Under the pieces are notes generated by a model. That model saw nothing but the letters and a program-made list of their open reading frames with translations, did not search any database and was not told the DNA's origin. From Streptomyces globisporus (GTDB lineage: Bacteria; Actinomycetota; Actinomycetes; Streptomycetales; Streptomycetaceae), in the NCBI RefSeq assembly GCF_003501885.1, contig NZ_QWFA01000024.1, positions 1-42,145 on the forward strand: 42,145 nt of DNA, read 5' to 3'. Position numbers and translations under genes: made by a program. Shown here one piece after another: positions 34,957 to 42,145 of this stretch (its first letter is position 1; each line of letters opens with the position of its first letter).

Positions 34957-35129
34957 CTCTCCGGCGCCTGCGAGGTGAGCTGTCGGGTTCAGACGGGAGA
35001 TGTCTGGCCGCACGGTCGTGCGACTTCACCCCAAGCCATTCCGGTTACGGATCGGCGACTTACCTGGGTCCCCCGCTCCTGCCGTACGTGAGTGGGTTTC
35101 GGATTCCCGGACGGCGGCAGGATTCGGCG
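34957..35129 (-). ncRNA. Cyclic di-AMP riboswitch (ydaO/yuaA class)
   Basis: Read on the minus strand, the leader has the conserved blocks of this class in order: CGCCGAATCC, the P-stem TGCCG...CGGCAG, then GAGCGGGGGACCCAGGT, TTGGGGTGAAGTCGCACG, and the 3' block CCGACAGCTCACCTCGCAGG followed by GGAGAGG. These match the consensus I know for ydaO almost base for base. The 3' end is 10 bases before the ATG of the wall hydrolase. In Bacillus and Streptomyces this class turns expression off on binding c-di-AMP. Exact ends are approximate. Confidence 0.93.
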
Positions 35130-35591
35130 TTCCATCCGGATTGACGGTGACCGTAGGCGAGAAACACAGGACGGAACAAGCCCCGCATTCCGGATTCCCC
35201 TTTCCGCGCATGATCGAATAACGGAATTCCCGGATCGGGGCGCGCCGTCGTGGCGTCAACTTTCTTCGCACAGAAGGGAACCGATACGTCCGCTTCGACA
35301 TCCGCCCTCTCGGACGTGACGCTCACCACTTCCTCGCGGAGGTGGCGAAATCGCGCCCAAGCAAATACCTCGATGGCCCCGATAAGACCTTTATTGACCA
35401 TGAGTCCCATAGGGGCCAAATCGACCATTTCGCAATACCAAAACGGGCTAAACGGGCACTCCAGGCGGGGCCGGTCGAAGGGTCCGCGCGGCGATCGCTT
35501 ACGGTGTGGGGTGGAGACTAGTAAGCCAACCCTTACCTCCGACGTACGCTGTACCTGCCCGCGTTCGCCCGCCCCGAAGGATCACCACGCC
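35130..35591. other. AT-richer divergent promoter region (riboswitch RNA and fprA)
   Basis: This 462-base stretch separates the riboswitch from the fprA start. It is clearly less GC-rich than its surroundings, especially around 35380-35460. Two opposed transcripts must start in it: the wall-hydrolase leader on the minus strand and fprA on the plus strand. A minus-strand frame (35428-35060) runs through it and into the riboswitch but has no family resemblance. I cannot place either promoter with confidence. Confidence 0.5.
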
Positions 35592-36953
35592 ATGACACGC
35601 CCCGTCCGCGTCGCCATTGTCGGAGCCGGCCCCGCCGGTATCTACGCTGCGGACGCGCTGCTCAAATCCGAGGTCTGCCAGGACCCGGGGGTCTCCATCG
35701 ACCTCTTCGAGCGCATGCCCGCGCCCTTCGGCCTCATCCGCTACGGCGTGGCCCCCGACCACCCGCGGATCAAGGGCATCGTGAAGGCCCTGCACCAAGT
35801 GCTGGACAAGCCCCAGATCCGGCTCTTCGGGAACGTCAGCTACCCGCACGACATCGGCCTGGACGACCTGCGGTCGTTCTACGACGCGGTGATCTTCTCC
35901 ACCGGCGCCGAGGCCGACCGTGCGCTCGACATCCCCGGCATCGAGCTGGACGGCTCCTACGGCGCGGCCGAGTTCGTCTCCTGGTACGACGGGCACCCCG
36001 AGGTCCCGCGCACCTGGCCGCTCACCGCGGAGAAGGTCGCCGTGCTCGGCGTCGGGAACGTGGCCCTGGACGTGGCCCGGGTCCTGGCCAAGACGGCCGA
36101 CGAGCTGCTGCCCACCGAGATCCCGGACAACGTCTACCAGGGCCTCAAGCAGAACAAGGCGCTGGAGGTGCATGTGTTCGGGCGGCGTGGCCCGGCGCAG
36201 GCCAAGTTCAGCCCGATGGAGCTGCGGGAGCTGGACCACTCCCCCAACATCGAGGTCATCGTCAACCCCGAGGACATCGAGTACGACGAGGGCTCCATCG
36301 CGACCCGCCGCGAGAACAAGCAGGCCAACATGGTCGCGCAGACCCTGGAGAACTGGGCGATCCGCGACATCGGCGACCGCCCGCACAAGCTGTTCCTGCA
36401 CTTCTTCGAGTCCCCGGTCGAGATCCTCGGCGAGGACGGCAAGGTCACCGCGCTGCGCACCGAGCGCACCGAGCTGGACGGCACCGGCAACGTCCGGGGC
36501 ACCGGCCAGTTCACCGACTGGGACATGCAGAGCGTCTACCGTGCCGTCGGCTACTACTCCGAGGAGCTGCCCAAGCTCCCCTTCGACGTCACCTCCGGCA
36601 CCGTCCCGCACGAGGCGGGCCGCGTCATCGCCGGCGACGAGCACATGGCCTCGGTCTACGTCACCGGCTGGATCAAGCGCGGACCGATCGGTCTGATCGG
36701 ACACACCAAGGGCGACGCCAACGAGACCGTCGCCTGCGTCCTGGAGGACCGTGCCGCCGGCCGTCTGCCCGAGCCGGCCACGCCCGCTCCGGAGGCCGTC
36801 GAGGCGTTCCTGGAGGACCGGGGCGTCCGCTACACGACCTGGGAGGGCTGGCACAAGCTGGACGCCCACGAGCTGGCGCTCGGTGCGGCCCAGGGCCGTG
36901 AGCGGATCAAGGTCGTGGAGCGCGAGGGCATGCTGGACGCCTCCGGCGCCTGA
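35592..36953 (+). CDS. fprA: FprA-type ferredoxin/adrenodoxin-NADP+ reductase
   Basis: A 453-residue flavoprotein of the adrenodoxin-reductase type, like mycobacterial FprA (456 residues). FAD motif VGAGPAGIYAADALL is at about 10-24, with PFGLIRYGVAPDHP (about 47-60). The NADP-binding VLGVGNVALDVARVL is near 155-170 and VFGRRGPAQAKFSPMELREL further on. The C-terminal VYVTGWIKRGPIGLIGHTKGDA carries the second FAD contact. It passes electrons from NADPH to ferredoxins that serve cytochromes P450 or other iron-sulfur enzymes. ATG 35592 begins the family N-terminus. It converges on the PP2C gene with 22 bases between stops; their shared hairpin lies inside the phosphatase coding end. Confidence 0.93.
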   Translation: MTRPVRVAIVGAGPAGIYAADALLKSEVCQDPGVSIDLFERMPAPFGLIRYGVAPDHPRIKGIVKALHQVLDKPQIRLFGNVSYPHDIGLDDLRSFYDAVIFSTGAEADRALDIPGIELDGSYGAAEFVSWYDGHPEVPRTWPLTAEKVAVLGVGNVALDVARVLAKTADELLPTEIPDNVYQGLKQNKALEVHVFGRRGPAQAKFSPMELRELDHSPNIEVIVNPEDIEYDEGSIATRRENKQANMVAQTLENWAIRDIGDRPHKLFLHFFESPVEILGEDGKVTALRTERTELDGTGNVRGTGQFTDWDMQSVYRAVGYYSEELPKLPFDVTSGTVPHEAGRVIAGDEHMASVYVTGWIKRGPIGLIGHTKGDANETVACVLEDRAAGRLPEPATPAPEAVEAFLEDRGVRYTTWEGWHKLDAHELALGAAQGRERIKVVEREGMLDASGA

Positions 36954-36975
36954 CCGGCAGAACGTATTCCAGGCC

Positions 36976-39588
36976 CTAGGAGGCCGGATCCGGGGCACCC
37001 GTCGTACGCCCCGGGTCCGGCCTCCTGAACGTGCGCCACAGGTCGGGCCCGGGCTCCTGCGCCGTCCGGGGCCGGCGGGGCCGAGAGACCTCGGCCCAGC
37101 GGGCGGCGAGCAGGAGCGCGATGTCGTCGGGGCGGTCGGTGGCCGCTCTCGCCTCTCCGATGACCTGGTCGGCCGTCTCGGCCAGGGGGACCGCGCCGAT
37201 GCGTTCGACGGTGGCGCGCAAGCGCTCGATGCCCTCGTCGATGTCCGTCCCCGGGCGCTCGATCAGCCCGTCCGTGAACAGGGCCAGCATCGCCCCCGGT
37301 TCGAGCCGCATCTCCGTGACCGGGTAAGCCGCGTCCCCGTCGATCCCGAGCACGATGCCGCCGGGCAGGTCCAGCACCTCCGTCCGGCCGTCGGGCCGCC
37401 GCAGCACGGGCTGCGGATGGCCCGCCCGTACGGCACGGGCCACGCCGGTCGCCGGGTCGAGGGCGACGTAGCAGCAGCTCGCGAACTGGCCCGGGTCGAG
37501 GTCGATGAGCAGCCGGTTCGTGCCGCTCATCACCTCCTGCGGATCGTGCTTGCTCAGCGCGAACGCCCGCACCGCACTGCGCAGTTGCCCCATCGTCGCG
37601 GCGGCGGAGACGCCGTGTCCCTGAACGTCCCCGATGACCAGGGCGAGTTCGTGACCGGTCTCGATGACGTCGTACCAGTCGCCGCCCACGTCCATGCCCT
37701 GGGTGCCGGAGAGGTAGCGGCCCAGCGTGTCCACCCCGTCCGCCTCGGGCAGCCGGTGCGGCAGCAGGGCGTCCTGGAGCCCGCGGGCGAGCGCCGACTC
37801 GCTGTCGTAGCGCTGGGCGCGCTGCAGGGCCTGCGCGATCAGCCCGGCCAGGGCCGTCAGGACCGTACGCTCCTCCGGGCTGAAGCCGCGCGGCCGGTCG
37901 AAGCCGAGAATGCAGGAGCCGACCGGCCGGCCCGAGGCGATGAGCGGCAGGAACGCCCGCGCCCCGACGTCCGTGTCGATCGGGATGCCCGGATAGGCCT
38001 CGGCCAGGCGCTGCATGGACTCGAAGAAGATCGGGCGCCCCGTGGTGAGGGTCTCCACCCCGGGGATGCTGACGTCGAGCCCGACCCCGTCGAAGCGGTC
38101 GAGGAAGCCCTTGGGGAACCCCGTCTCCCAGGCCAGATGGAGATGGCGTTCGTTCAGCAGATAGATCGCGAGCTGACGGCCGCCGAAGGCGGGCAGCAGC
38201 TCGTCCGTGACCACCGAGGAGACCTGACGGGCCGTGACCGCCTCGGTCAGCGCGATGGCGAGGGCCACCGGCCGGTACAGCGCGGAGGAACGGTCGGCGG
38301 TCGAGCCGATGCCCAGACCCGGCGCGGTGACGGAGCCGGGGGCGTAGGCCGGCTGATCGGTCGCCTGGAGGACGACGCTCACCCCGTCATGCCCCGGGTA
38401 CAGGGACACCGACAGCCAGAGCGCGGGCGGGCGCCGGGCGAGGAAGTGGACGGGCTCGTCGGCGATCAGGGCGGCCCGGTAGTGGTCCTCGTAGGCCTCG
38501 TGCCCGAACCACGGCAGGGCCTGCCACACCGGATGGCCCACCAGCTCCGTACGGGAGTGGCCGAGCAGTTCCTCGGCGAGGCCGTTGGCGTACGTGATCC
38601 GGCCCAGCCGGTCCAGGGAGAGGATTCCCCGGGGCAGCCGGTCGGCGGCCTCCGGTACGACGGGTCCCGCACCGAGGTCGACCAGGAAGCCGGTCAGATG
38701 GCTGGCGGACACATCGCCGTCCGGGTGCGTCCAGCGGCCGGACAGCTCCAGCAGATGGGACCGGCCGTCGGGGCCGCGCAGCCGCATCCGGCGGACGACG
38801 GGTTCGGCGGACTCCACCGTCTGCCGGGCCAGGGCCCACAGCCCGTACACGTCCTCGGGGACCAGCCGTTCTGCGAGCGCGTCGACGGTGCCCGGGAAGG
38901 CGTCGGGCTCGAAGCCGAGGATCGCGCAGAGTTCGTCGTCGGCGGCGACCTGCCCGGAGTGCAGGTCCCAGTCGAAGCGGCCGACGCGCACGGGGGGCGT
39001 GGTCGCGGCGGGCAGTTGCACGGGGACCGGCTCGGTCTCCCATACGCAGTCGACACCCCGCCGCTCCAGATCGGTGAGCGCGGCGCCGAGTCGACGGCCC
39101 AGGCCGTGGAGCCGTTCGCCGTCGGCGGGGGCGACGGGCCGCCCCGGCGTGGAGGCCCGCAGGACCGCCAGGACGCCCATGCTCCCCCGGGGCCCGGTGA
39201 TCGGCACCCACAGCGAACCGAACGGGAACGGCAGCCCGGCCATCAGCTGCGGGAAGCGGCGCATGGCCTCCTCCGCGTCGGAGAGCAGTACGGGCCGCCC
39301 CGAGCGGTAGGCCTCGGACACCGGGAAGGGGCGGTTCACATGCATCCGCCACCAGGGCCGGAACAGCGGGCCCGGCAGTCCGGCGAGCACCGCGAGCCGG
39401 AGAAGTCCGGGCGTCCGGCTGCGCAGGTAGACACCGCCCGCGTAGCCGTCGCTCGACTCGACGGCGCTGACGAGGGCCTGGGCGAGGACGAGGGAGAGCT
39501 CGTCGGGCACACGGCCAGCGTCGGCCGCCCCGGCGACGGTCCCGTGTCCGGCGGGCGGGGAAGACCGGGGCGTATCGTGCCGGGTCAC
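36976..39588 (-). CDS. GAF-PAS-PAS-GAF-PP2C serine phosphatase (SpoIIE/RsbU-like)
   Basis: An 870-residue cytoplasmic signalling phosphatase. Order of domains: GAF-like (about 15-170), PAS-like (about 195-300), PAS (about 320-430, with GRITYANGLAEELLGHSRTE), GAF (about 436-590) and SpoIIE-type PP2C (about 600-835). Metal-binding motifs GGDWYDV, GDVQGHGVSAA, FTDGLIER and RPDDIALLL are intact. There is no RsbW-type kinase domain and no membrane segment. Such proteins dephosphorylate anti-anti-sigma factors and so release a sigma factor in response to signals sensed by GAF/PAS. GTG 39588 opens VTRHDTPRSS and has a GGGAG about 12 bases upstream. Its partner is not in the window; the SigB-like promoters at 18060-18995 are a possible distant target. 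Confidence 0.9.
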   Translation of the reverse strand: MTRHDTPRSSPPAGHGTVAGAADAGRVPDELSLVLAQALVSAVESSDGYAGGVYLRSRTPGLLRLAVLAGLPGPLFRPWWRMHVNRPFPVSEAYRSGRPVLLSDAEEAMRRFPQLMAGLPFPFGSLWVPITGPRGSMGVLAVLRASTPGRPVAPADGERLHGLGRRLGAALTDLERRGVDCVWETEPVPVQLPAATTPPVRVGRFDWDLHSGQVAADDELCAILGFEPDAFPGTVDALAERLVPEDVYGLWALARQTVESAEPVVRRMRLRGPDGRSHLLELSGRWTHPDGDVSASHLTGFLVDLGAGPVVPEAADRLPRGILSLDRLGRITYANGLAEELLGHSRTELVGHPVWQALPWFGHEAYEDHYRAALIADEPVHFLARRPPALWLSVSLYPGHDGVSVVLQATDQPAYAPGSVTAPGLGIGSTADRSSALYRPVALAIALTEAVTARQVSSVVTDELLPAFGGRQLAIYLLNERHLHLAWETGFPKGFLDRFDGVGLDVSIPGVETLTTGRPIFFESMQRLAEAYPGIPIDTDVGARAFLPLIASGRPVGSCILGFDRPRGFSPEERTVLTALAGLIAQALQRAQRYDSESALARGLQDALLPHRLPEADGVDTLGRYLSGTQGMDVGGDWYDVIETGHELALVIGDVQGHGVSAAATMGQLRSAVRAFALSKHDPQEVMSGTNRLLIDLDPGQFASCCYVALDPATGVARAVRAGHPQPVLRRPDGRTEVLDLPGGIVLGIDGDAAYPVTEMRLEPGAMLALFTDGLIERPGTDIDEGIERLRATVERIGAVPLAETADQVIGEARAATDRPDDIALLLAARWAEVSRPRRPRTAQEPGPDLWRTFRRPDPGRTTGAPDPAS
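36978..37026. terminator. Shared terminator of fprA, embedded in the phosphatase 3' coding end
   Basis: A 19-base stem (36978-36996 with 37008-37026, one T/G mismatch) with an 11-base loop begins within the phosphatase stop codon and covers its last 16 codons. It is 24 bases downstream of the fprA stop. It can terminate fprA transcripts, and the phosphatase C-terminus PDPGRTTGAPDPAS is simply what the hairpin encodes. Confidence 0.75.
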
Positions 39589-39626
39589 ACAGCCAGCATG
39601 CTCCCGCCCCGGGGTACCCCGCACCT

Positions 39627-39663
39627 CCGCGACCGGCCACTCCCCTGTGGCGGCCGGTCGCGG
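39627..39663 (-). terminator. Hairpin terminator of the secreted 205-residue protein gene
   Basis: A perfect 12-bp stem (39627-39638 with 39652-39663) and 13-base loop lies 8 bases beyond the stop of the minus-strand gene at 39672. Confidence 0.75.
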
Positions 39664-39671
39664 CGGCGGGA

Positions 39672-40289
39672 TCAGTACAGCTTGGCGACGGCGGTGCGGG
39701 TGGTCTTCTTGAATCCCTCCAGCGGAGCGCCGTCCAGTTCGCCCAGCTGCCCCCACTCGACGACGGTGACGGCCCGGCCGTCGCGGCCCACGGAGAACAG
39801 CCCGATGTCGGTGGAACCGACCTCCGGGTAGGACGTGTCGATGCTGTAGACGTGCGCGCCTTCCTCGACATTGATCCTGCCGTGGTAGAACGCCTCCCCC
39901 TCCAGGCCGGGGTCCTGCTCCTTCAGCCGGTCGAGGCAGGTCTCCAGGGCGCTCCGCAGGTCGGCGGCGAGCTTCTTGGCCTGGGCGGTGGTGGCGGCGA
40001 CCGTGATGGTCTGGCGGGCGTTGGTGTCGAGCTCGGTGCGGAAGTCCCGGTGACGGCTGCCGGCCGCCGGGGCGATCCCGGTGGTGCACACCGACCCCTC
40101 CGCCGGCACGCCCTTGCGCACCGGACCGGCCGTCCAGGGGGTGTGGGAGGCGGGCAGCTGGCTCGCGCTCAGGAACTTCGGCTGGACGGGAGCGGGGGCC
40201 GGGGCCGCGGCGGCGGGCACCTGGGCCAGAGCGGTGACGGCCAGGCCCGTGGCCATGACGGTCAGGAGGGCGTTACGGAGGTCGCGCAT
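39672..40289 (-). CDS. Secreted protein, possibly PknH-like extracellular sensor domain
   Basis: A 205-residue exported protein. A Sec signal peptide ends near AAAA (about residue 29). The mature part has two cysteines (SVCTTG and ETCLDRL) that may pair, a region QTITVAATTAQAKKLAADL and the end VTVVEWGQLGELDGAPLEGF. The general layout, with paired Cys and a late VTVVEWGQL strand, resembles the PknH extracellular sensor-type domain, though I am not certain. It has no lipobox or membrane anchor after the signal. It is divergent from the helix-turn-helix/TM protein with 269 bases between starts. The ATG at 40289 has no strong ribosome site but begins a typical signal peptide. Confidence 0.7.
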   Translation of the reverse strand: MRDLRNALLTVMATGLAVTALAQVPAAAAPAPAPVQPKFLSASQLPASHTPWTAGPVRKGVPAEGSVCTTGIAPAAGSRHRDFRTELDTNARQTITVAATTAQAKKLAADLRSALETCLDRLKEQDPGLEGEAFYHGRINVEEGAHVYSIDTSYPEVGSTDIGLFSVGRDGRAVTVVEWGQLGELDGAPLEGFKKTTRTAVAKLY

Positions 40290-40480
40290 GGTGAGGTTCC
40301 CCGTTTCGGATGGTGCGGTCAGGTGGTGCGTTCCCGCGTGCGGCCGTTCGGTCGTCCGTACGGCGTCGCGCCGAGGCGTACGGAGCCCGTCGGGGTCCGT
40401 ACGGCGGCGTTGTGGAACGGGCACCAGCCTGGGCCGCCGCCCCGGATCCGGACAAGCGTGACACGGCTTCCGGCCGGGCT

Positions 40481-40505
40481 GGAACCGTCCCACCCCTGGT
40501 GACGT
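40481..40505 (+). promoter_or_regulatory. Possible ECF-type promoter and GGGCTGGAAC direct repeat before the HTH gene
   Basis: GGAAC at 40481-40485 followed 17 bases later by CGT resembles ECF-sigma promoters (GGAAC-N16-17-CGT). The 10-mer GGGCTGGAAC occurs twice (40476-40485 and 40519-40528), with a further CTGGAACGG right after the second. These could be operator half-sites for the HTH protein. Weak evidence. Confidence 0.3.
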
Positions 40506-40558
40506 GGGTGTTCCCGGAGGGCTGGAACGCCCTGGAACGGCGGCAGGGGAGGTCGAGC

Positions 40559-42094
40559 GTGTCGGGTGACGCCGAGGGGGCCGCACGGGCGGTGCTGGCG
40601 GAGCGGCTGAGCGGGCTGCGGGAGGGGTCGGGCCGGACGTACGCGTCGCTGGCCCGCCGCATCGGGGTCAGCGGCTCGACGCTGCACCGGTACTGCACGG
40701 GGCGGACGGTGCCCGCGGAGTTCGCCCCGGTGGAGCGGCTGGCCCGGCTGTGCGGCGCACCGGCCGAGGAACGCGAGGCGCTGCACCGCCTGTGGCTCCT
40801 GGCGGACGGCGAACGCCTCGACCGGCAGGGGGTGGCGGAGGCCGCGGGGGCGACGGAGCAGGCGGCGGCCGGACAGTCGCCGGAAGGCGCGGCGGAGCCG
40901 TCGCCGGAAGGCGCGGCGGGACAGTCGGCGCCCGGGGCCCTGGCCGGGCCCTTCGCCCCCGAGGCCCGCTCAGGGCCGCCGGAAGGCGCTGTGGGTGGGC
41001 CGGCGCCCCGAGGCCTGGCCGGGCCGCCCGGCGCGCAGACACCACACGCGAGACCGTCGCCCGGCTCCGGGTCCGGGCCGTCGGACACGGTCGGCCGCCT
41101 CGCCTCCCGGATGCCGGCGCTCCGGTCACCTCGCGCACGCCGGTACGGGCAAGGGCTCGGCGTCCTCGCCGCGGCGGTCCTCGTCCTCGCCCTGGTCGCG
41201 GCCTTCGGGCGGCCGTGGTCCTCGGGTCCCGGCGGGCGCCCGTCAGTCGCCCACGTCCCGGGTGGGCCTCCGGTGGACGCCCCGGGGTCCCCCTCTTCCG
41301 GCTCCCCCACCCCCGAGAAGCCGCAGGGTACGGCGAGCGGGTCCCCGCGGACGTCACCGTCGGGCAGCCCTTCGCCGACCGCGTCATCAGGGGTCGGGCC
41401 TCGCAACGAGAGCGTCCCCCGGCCTTCCGGACCCTCGTCCGGCCCGGCAGCCGGGCGGGTGCCGTTCACCTGGACCGGTGACGACCACGTCTGGAAGAAC
41501 GGCTGCGACCACGCCTACCTCCTCGACCGGGCGCCCGCCGCCGTCCCACCGCCCCCGGTGGAGGCCGACGCGGCCTCCTGGGCGGGGGCGCTCGGCGCGG
41601 TGCACGCGGGCGAGACCGGCGTCCGGATCACCCTGCAGGGCCGGGACGACCGGGCCGTGGTCCTGCAATCCCTGCGGATCAGGGTGGTCGAGCGCGGCTC
41701 ACCGGCCCCGGGCCGGGTCTACCGGATGAGCTCCGGCTGCGGCGGGTCCCTCACCCCGAGGATGTTCGACGTGGATCTCGACGCCTCCCGCCCCGTGGCC
41801 CGCCCGGTCGCGGGCAACGACTCGGGCGAGCCCATCGAGGCGGTCGCCTTCCCGTACCGCGTCTCGGTCACCGATCCCGAGGTCTTCCTGATCACCGGCC
41901 GTACGGTCGGCTGCGACTGCTCCTGGGTCGCGGAGCTGAGATGGAGCAGCGACGGCCGGTCCGGCACGGTACGCATCGACGACGGCGGGCGGCCGTTCCG
42001 TACGAGCGGGGTACGCGGGCACTCCGTGCTCGACTACGACACGACCGACGGCCGCTGGGTGTCCGTGGCGGACGACAGCGGGGCCGCGTCCTGA
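40559..42094 (+). CDS. Single-TM helix-turn-helix protein with extracellular C-terminal domain
   Basis: A 511-residue protein. An XRE-like helix-turn-helix is at about 14-70 (LSGLREGSGRTYASLARRIG, then VSGSTLHRYCTGR). A Gly/Pro/Ser/Ala-rich linker with short repeats follows (about 95-195), then a single membrane helix (about 199-216). A second Ser/Pro/Gly-rich stretch leads to an extracellular domain (about 310-511) with four or more cysteines (NGCDHAY, SSGCGG, VGCDCSW). It looks like a one-component membrane regulator that senses outside and binds DNA inside. GTG 40559 has a GGGGAGG site; upstream in-frame codons lack one. The family recurs in streptomycetes but I know of no characterised function. 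Confidence 0.8.
   Translation: MSGDAEGAARAVLAERLSGLREGSGRTYASLARRIGVSGSTLHRYCTGRTVPAEFAPVERLARLCGAPAEEREALHRLWLLADGERLDRQGVAEAAGATEQAAAGQSPEGAAEPSPEGAAGQSAPGALAGPFAPEARSGPPEGAVGGPAPRGLAGPPGAQTPHARPSPGSGSGPSDTVGRLASRMPALRSPRARRYGQGLGVLAAAVLVLALVAAFGRPWSSGPGGRPSVAHVPGGPPVDAPGSPSSGSPTPEKPQGTASGSPRTSPSGSPSPTASSGVGPRNESVPRPSGPSSGPAAGRVPFTWTGDDHVWKNGCDHAYLLDRAPAAVPPPPVEADAASWAGALGAVHAGETGVRITLQGRDDRAVVLQSLRIRVVERGSPAPGRVYRMSSGCGGSLTPRMFDVDLDASRPVARPVAGNDSGEPIEAVAFPYRVSVTDPEVFLITGRTVGCDCSWVAELRWSSDGRSGTVRIDDGGRPFRTSGVRGHSVLDYDTTDGRWVSVADDSGAAS
40876..40919. repeat. Short in-frame tandem repeat in the linker of the HTH/TM gene
   Basis: The 20-mer GTCGCCGGAAGGCGCGGCGG occurs at 40876-40895 and 40900-40919 with a 24-base period, encoding repeated SPEGAA(E/G) units in the linker. 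It looks like recent slippage and keeps the reading frame. Confidence 0.75.
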
Positions 42095-42145
42095 GGCGGT
42101 GACCGGGGCGCGGAGGCGGGCGGGGCCGGGGGCGCTCATGCTGGT

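Noticed and set aside
35060-35428. 122-residue minus-strand open frame upstream of the wall hydrolase
   Set aside because: It runs into the c-di-AMP riboswitch and shows no family resemblance; the region is better explained as promoter plus structured leader.
35518-35550. Possible iron box before fprA (AGGTAAGG half-site)
   Set aside because: Only one half-site resembles the iron box; the other half is poorly matched, so I do not list it.
39609-39622. GGGTAC inside a GC-rich palindrome upstream of the PP2C phosphatase, as a fifth SigB-type promoter
   Set aside because: No GNNT element stands 14-16 bases upstream on the strand that would drive the phosphatase; the palindrome is more likely incidental or part of the terminator area.
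36751-39831. Plus-strand open frame of over 1000 codons opposite the phosphatase
   Set aside because: It mirrors the PP2C gene codons; the minus-strand product has five intact domains while this frame has none.

Overview
The window is a piece of an actinomycete chromosome, almost certainly Streptomyces or a close relative. Supporting signs are very high GC with G/C-biased third codon positions, frequent GTG starts and ATGA/GTGA stop-start overlaps. Families typical of the genus are present: DUF5133, DUF6221, the LPFR-motif small protein, ribosomal protein bL37, a sugar ABC transporter without its own ATPase, a large GAF/PAS/PP2C phosphatase and an srs-type type III PKS operon. I see no rRNA, tRNA, CRISPR array, transposase or prophage gene. 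The window reads as ordinary chromosome arm or near-arm DNA with several small functional islands.

Layout. 48-4752: an AidB-like acyl-CoA dehydrogenase, a double-HTH MerR regulator divergent from an erythromycin-esterase-like enzyme (with a clear inverted repeat between them), and an F420-type LLM oxidoreductase. 5015-11001: a DeoR regulator followed by a tightly coupled operon (lipoprotein binding protein, two permeases, zinc polyol/alcohol dehydrogenase, PfkB kinase) for uptake and catabolism of a sugar alcohol or sugar, ended by a strong hairpin. 11120-12871: bL37, a VOC protein, a DUF4190 membrane protein and a nitrobindin-like protein. 13017-15957: an iron island with an orphan MbtH, a siderophore-interacting flavoprotein (each behind an iron-box-like site) and an S66 peptidase. 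15989-20526: a probable general-stress island (DJ-1/PfpI protein, YbdK-type carboxylate-amine ligase, DUF5133, an 82-residue hydrophilic protein, LPFR protein, MFS transporter). Four sequences in this island resemble SigB-type promoters (GNNT, 15-16 bases, GGGTAC). 20599-22008: cold-shock protein, DUF6221 and VOC proteins.

22012-27437: a DHA2 drug/proton antiporter, then the srsA-srsB-srsC-type operon (type III polyketide synthase, ICMT-like methyltransferase, FAD hydroxylase). A UbiA prenyltransferase gene is divergent from it. Together these suggest a phenolic-lipid / alkylquinone pathway that might also be prenylated. 27602-30553: a large secreted multidomain glycosidase, probably a GH87 alpha-1,3-glucanase. 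30675-33947: a DapB-like dehydrogenase coupled to a CMD/AhpD-like protein, then a Tat-exported cholesterol oxidase with a KstR-like operator. 34110-35129: a LysM/transglycosylase wall hydrolase under a c-di-AMP (ydaO) riboswitch. 35592-39588: FprA-type ferredoxin reductase convergent with a GAF-PAS-PAS-GAF-PP2C phosphatase. 39672-42094: a small secreted protein divergent from a one-TM helix-turn-helix protein.

All functions are inferred from sequence read by eye. Regulatory sites are pattern matches and not experimentally supported here.
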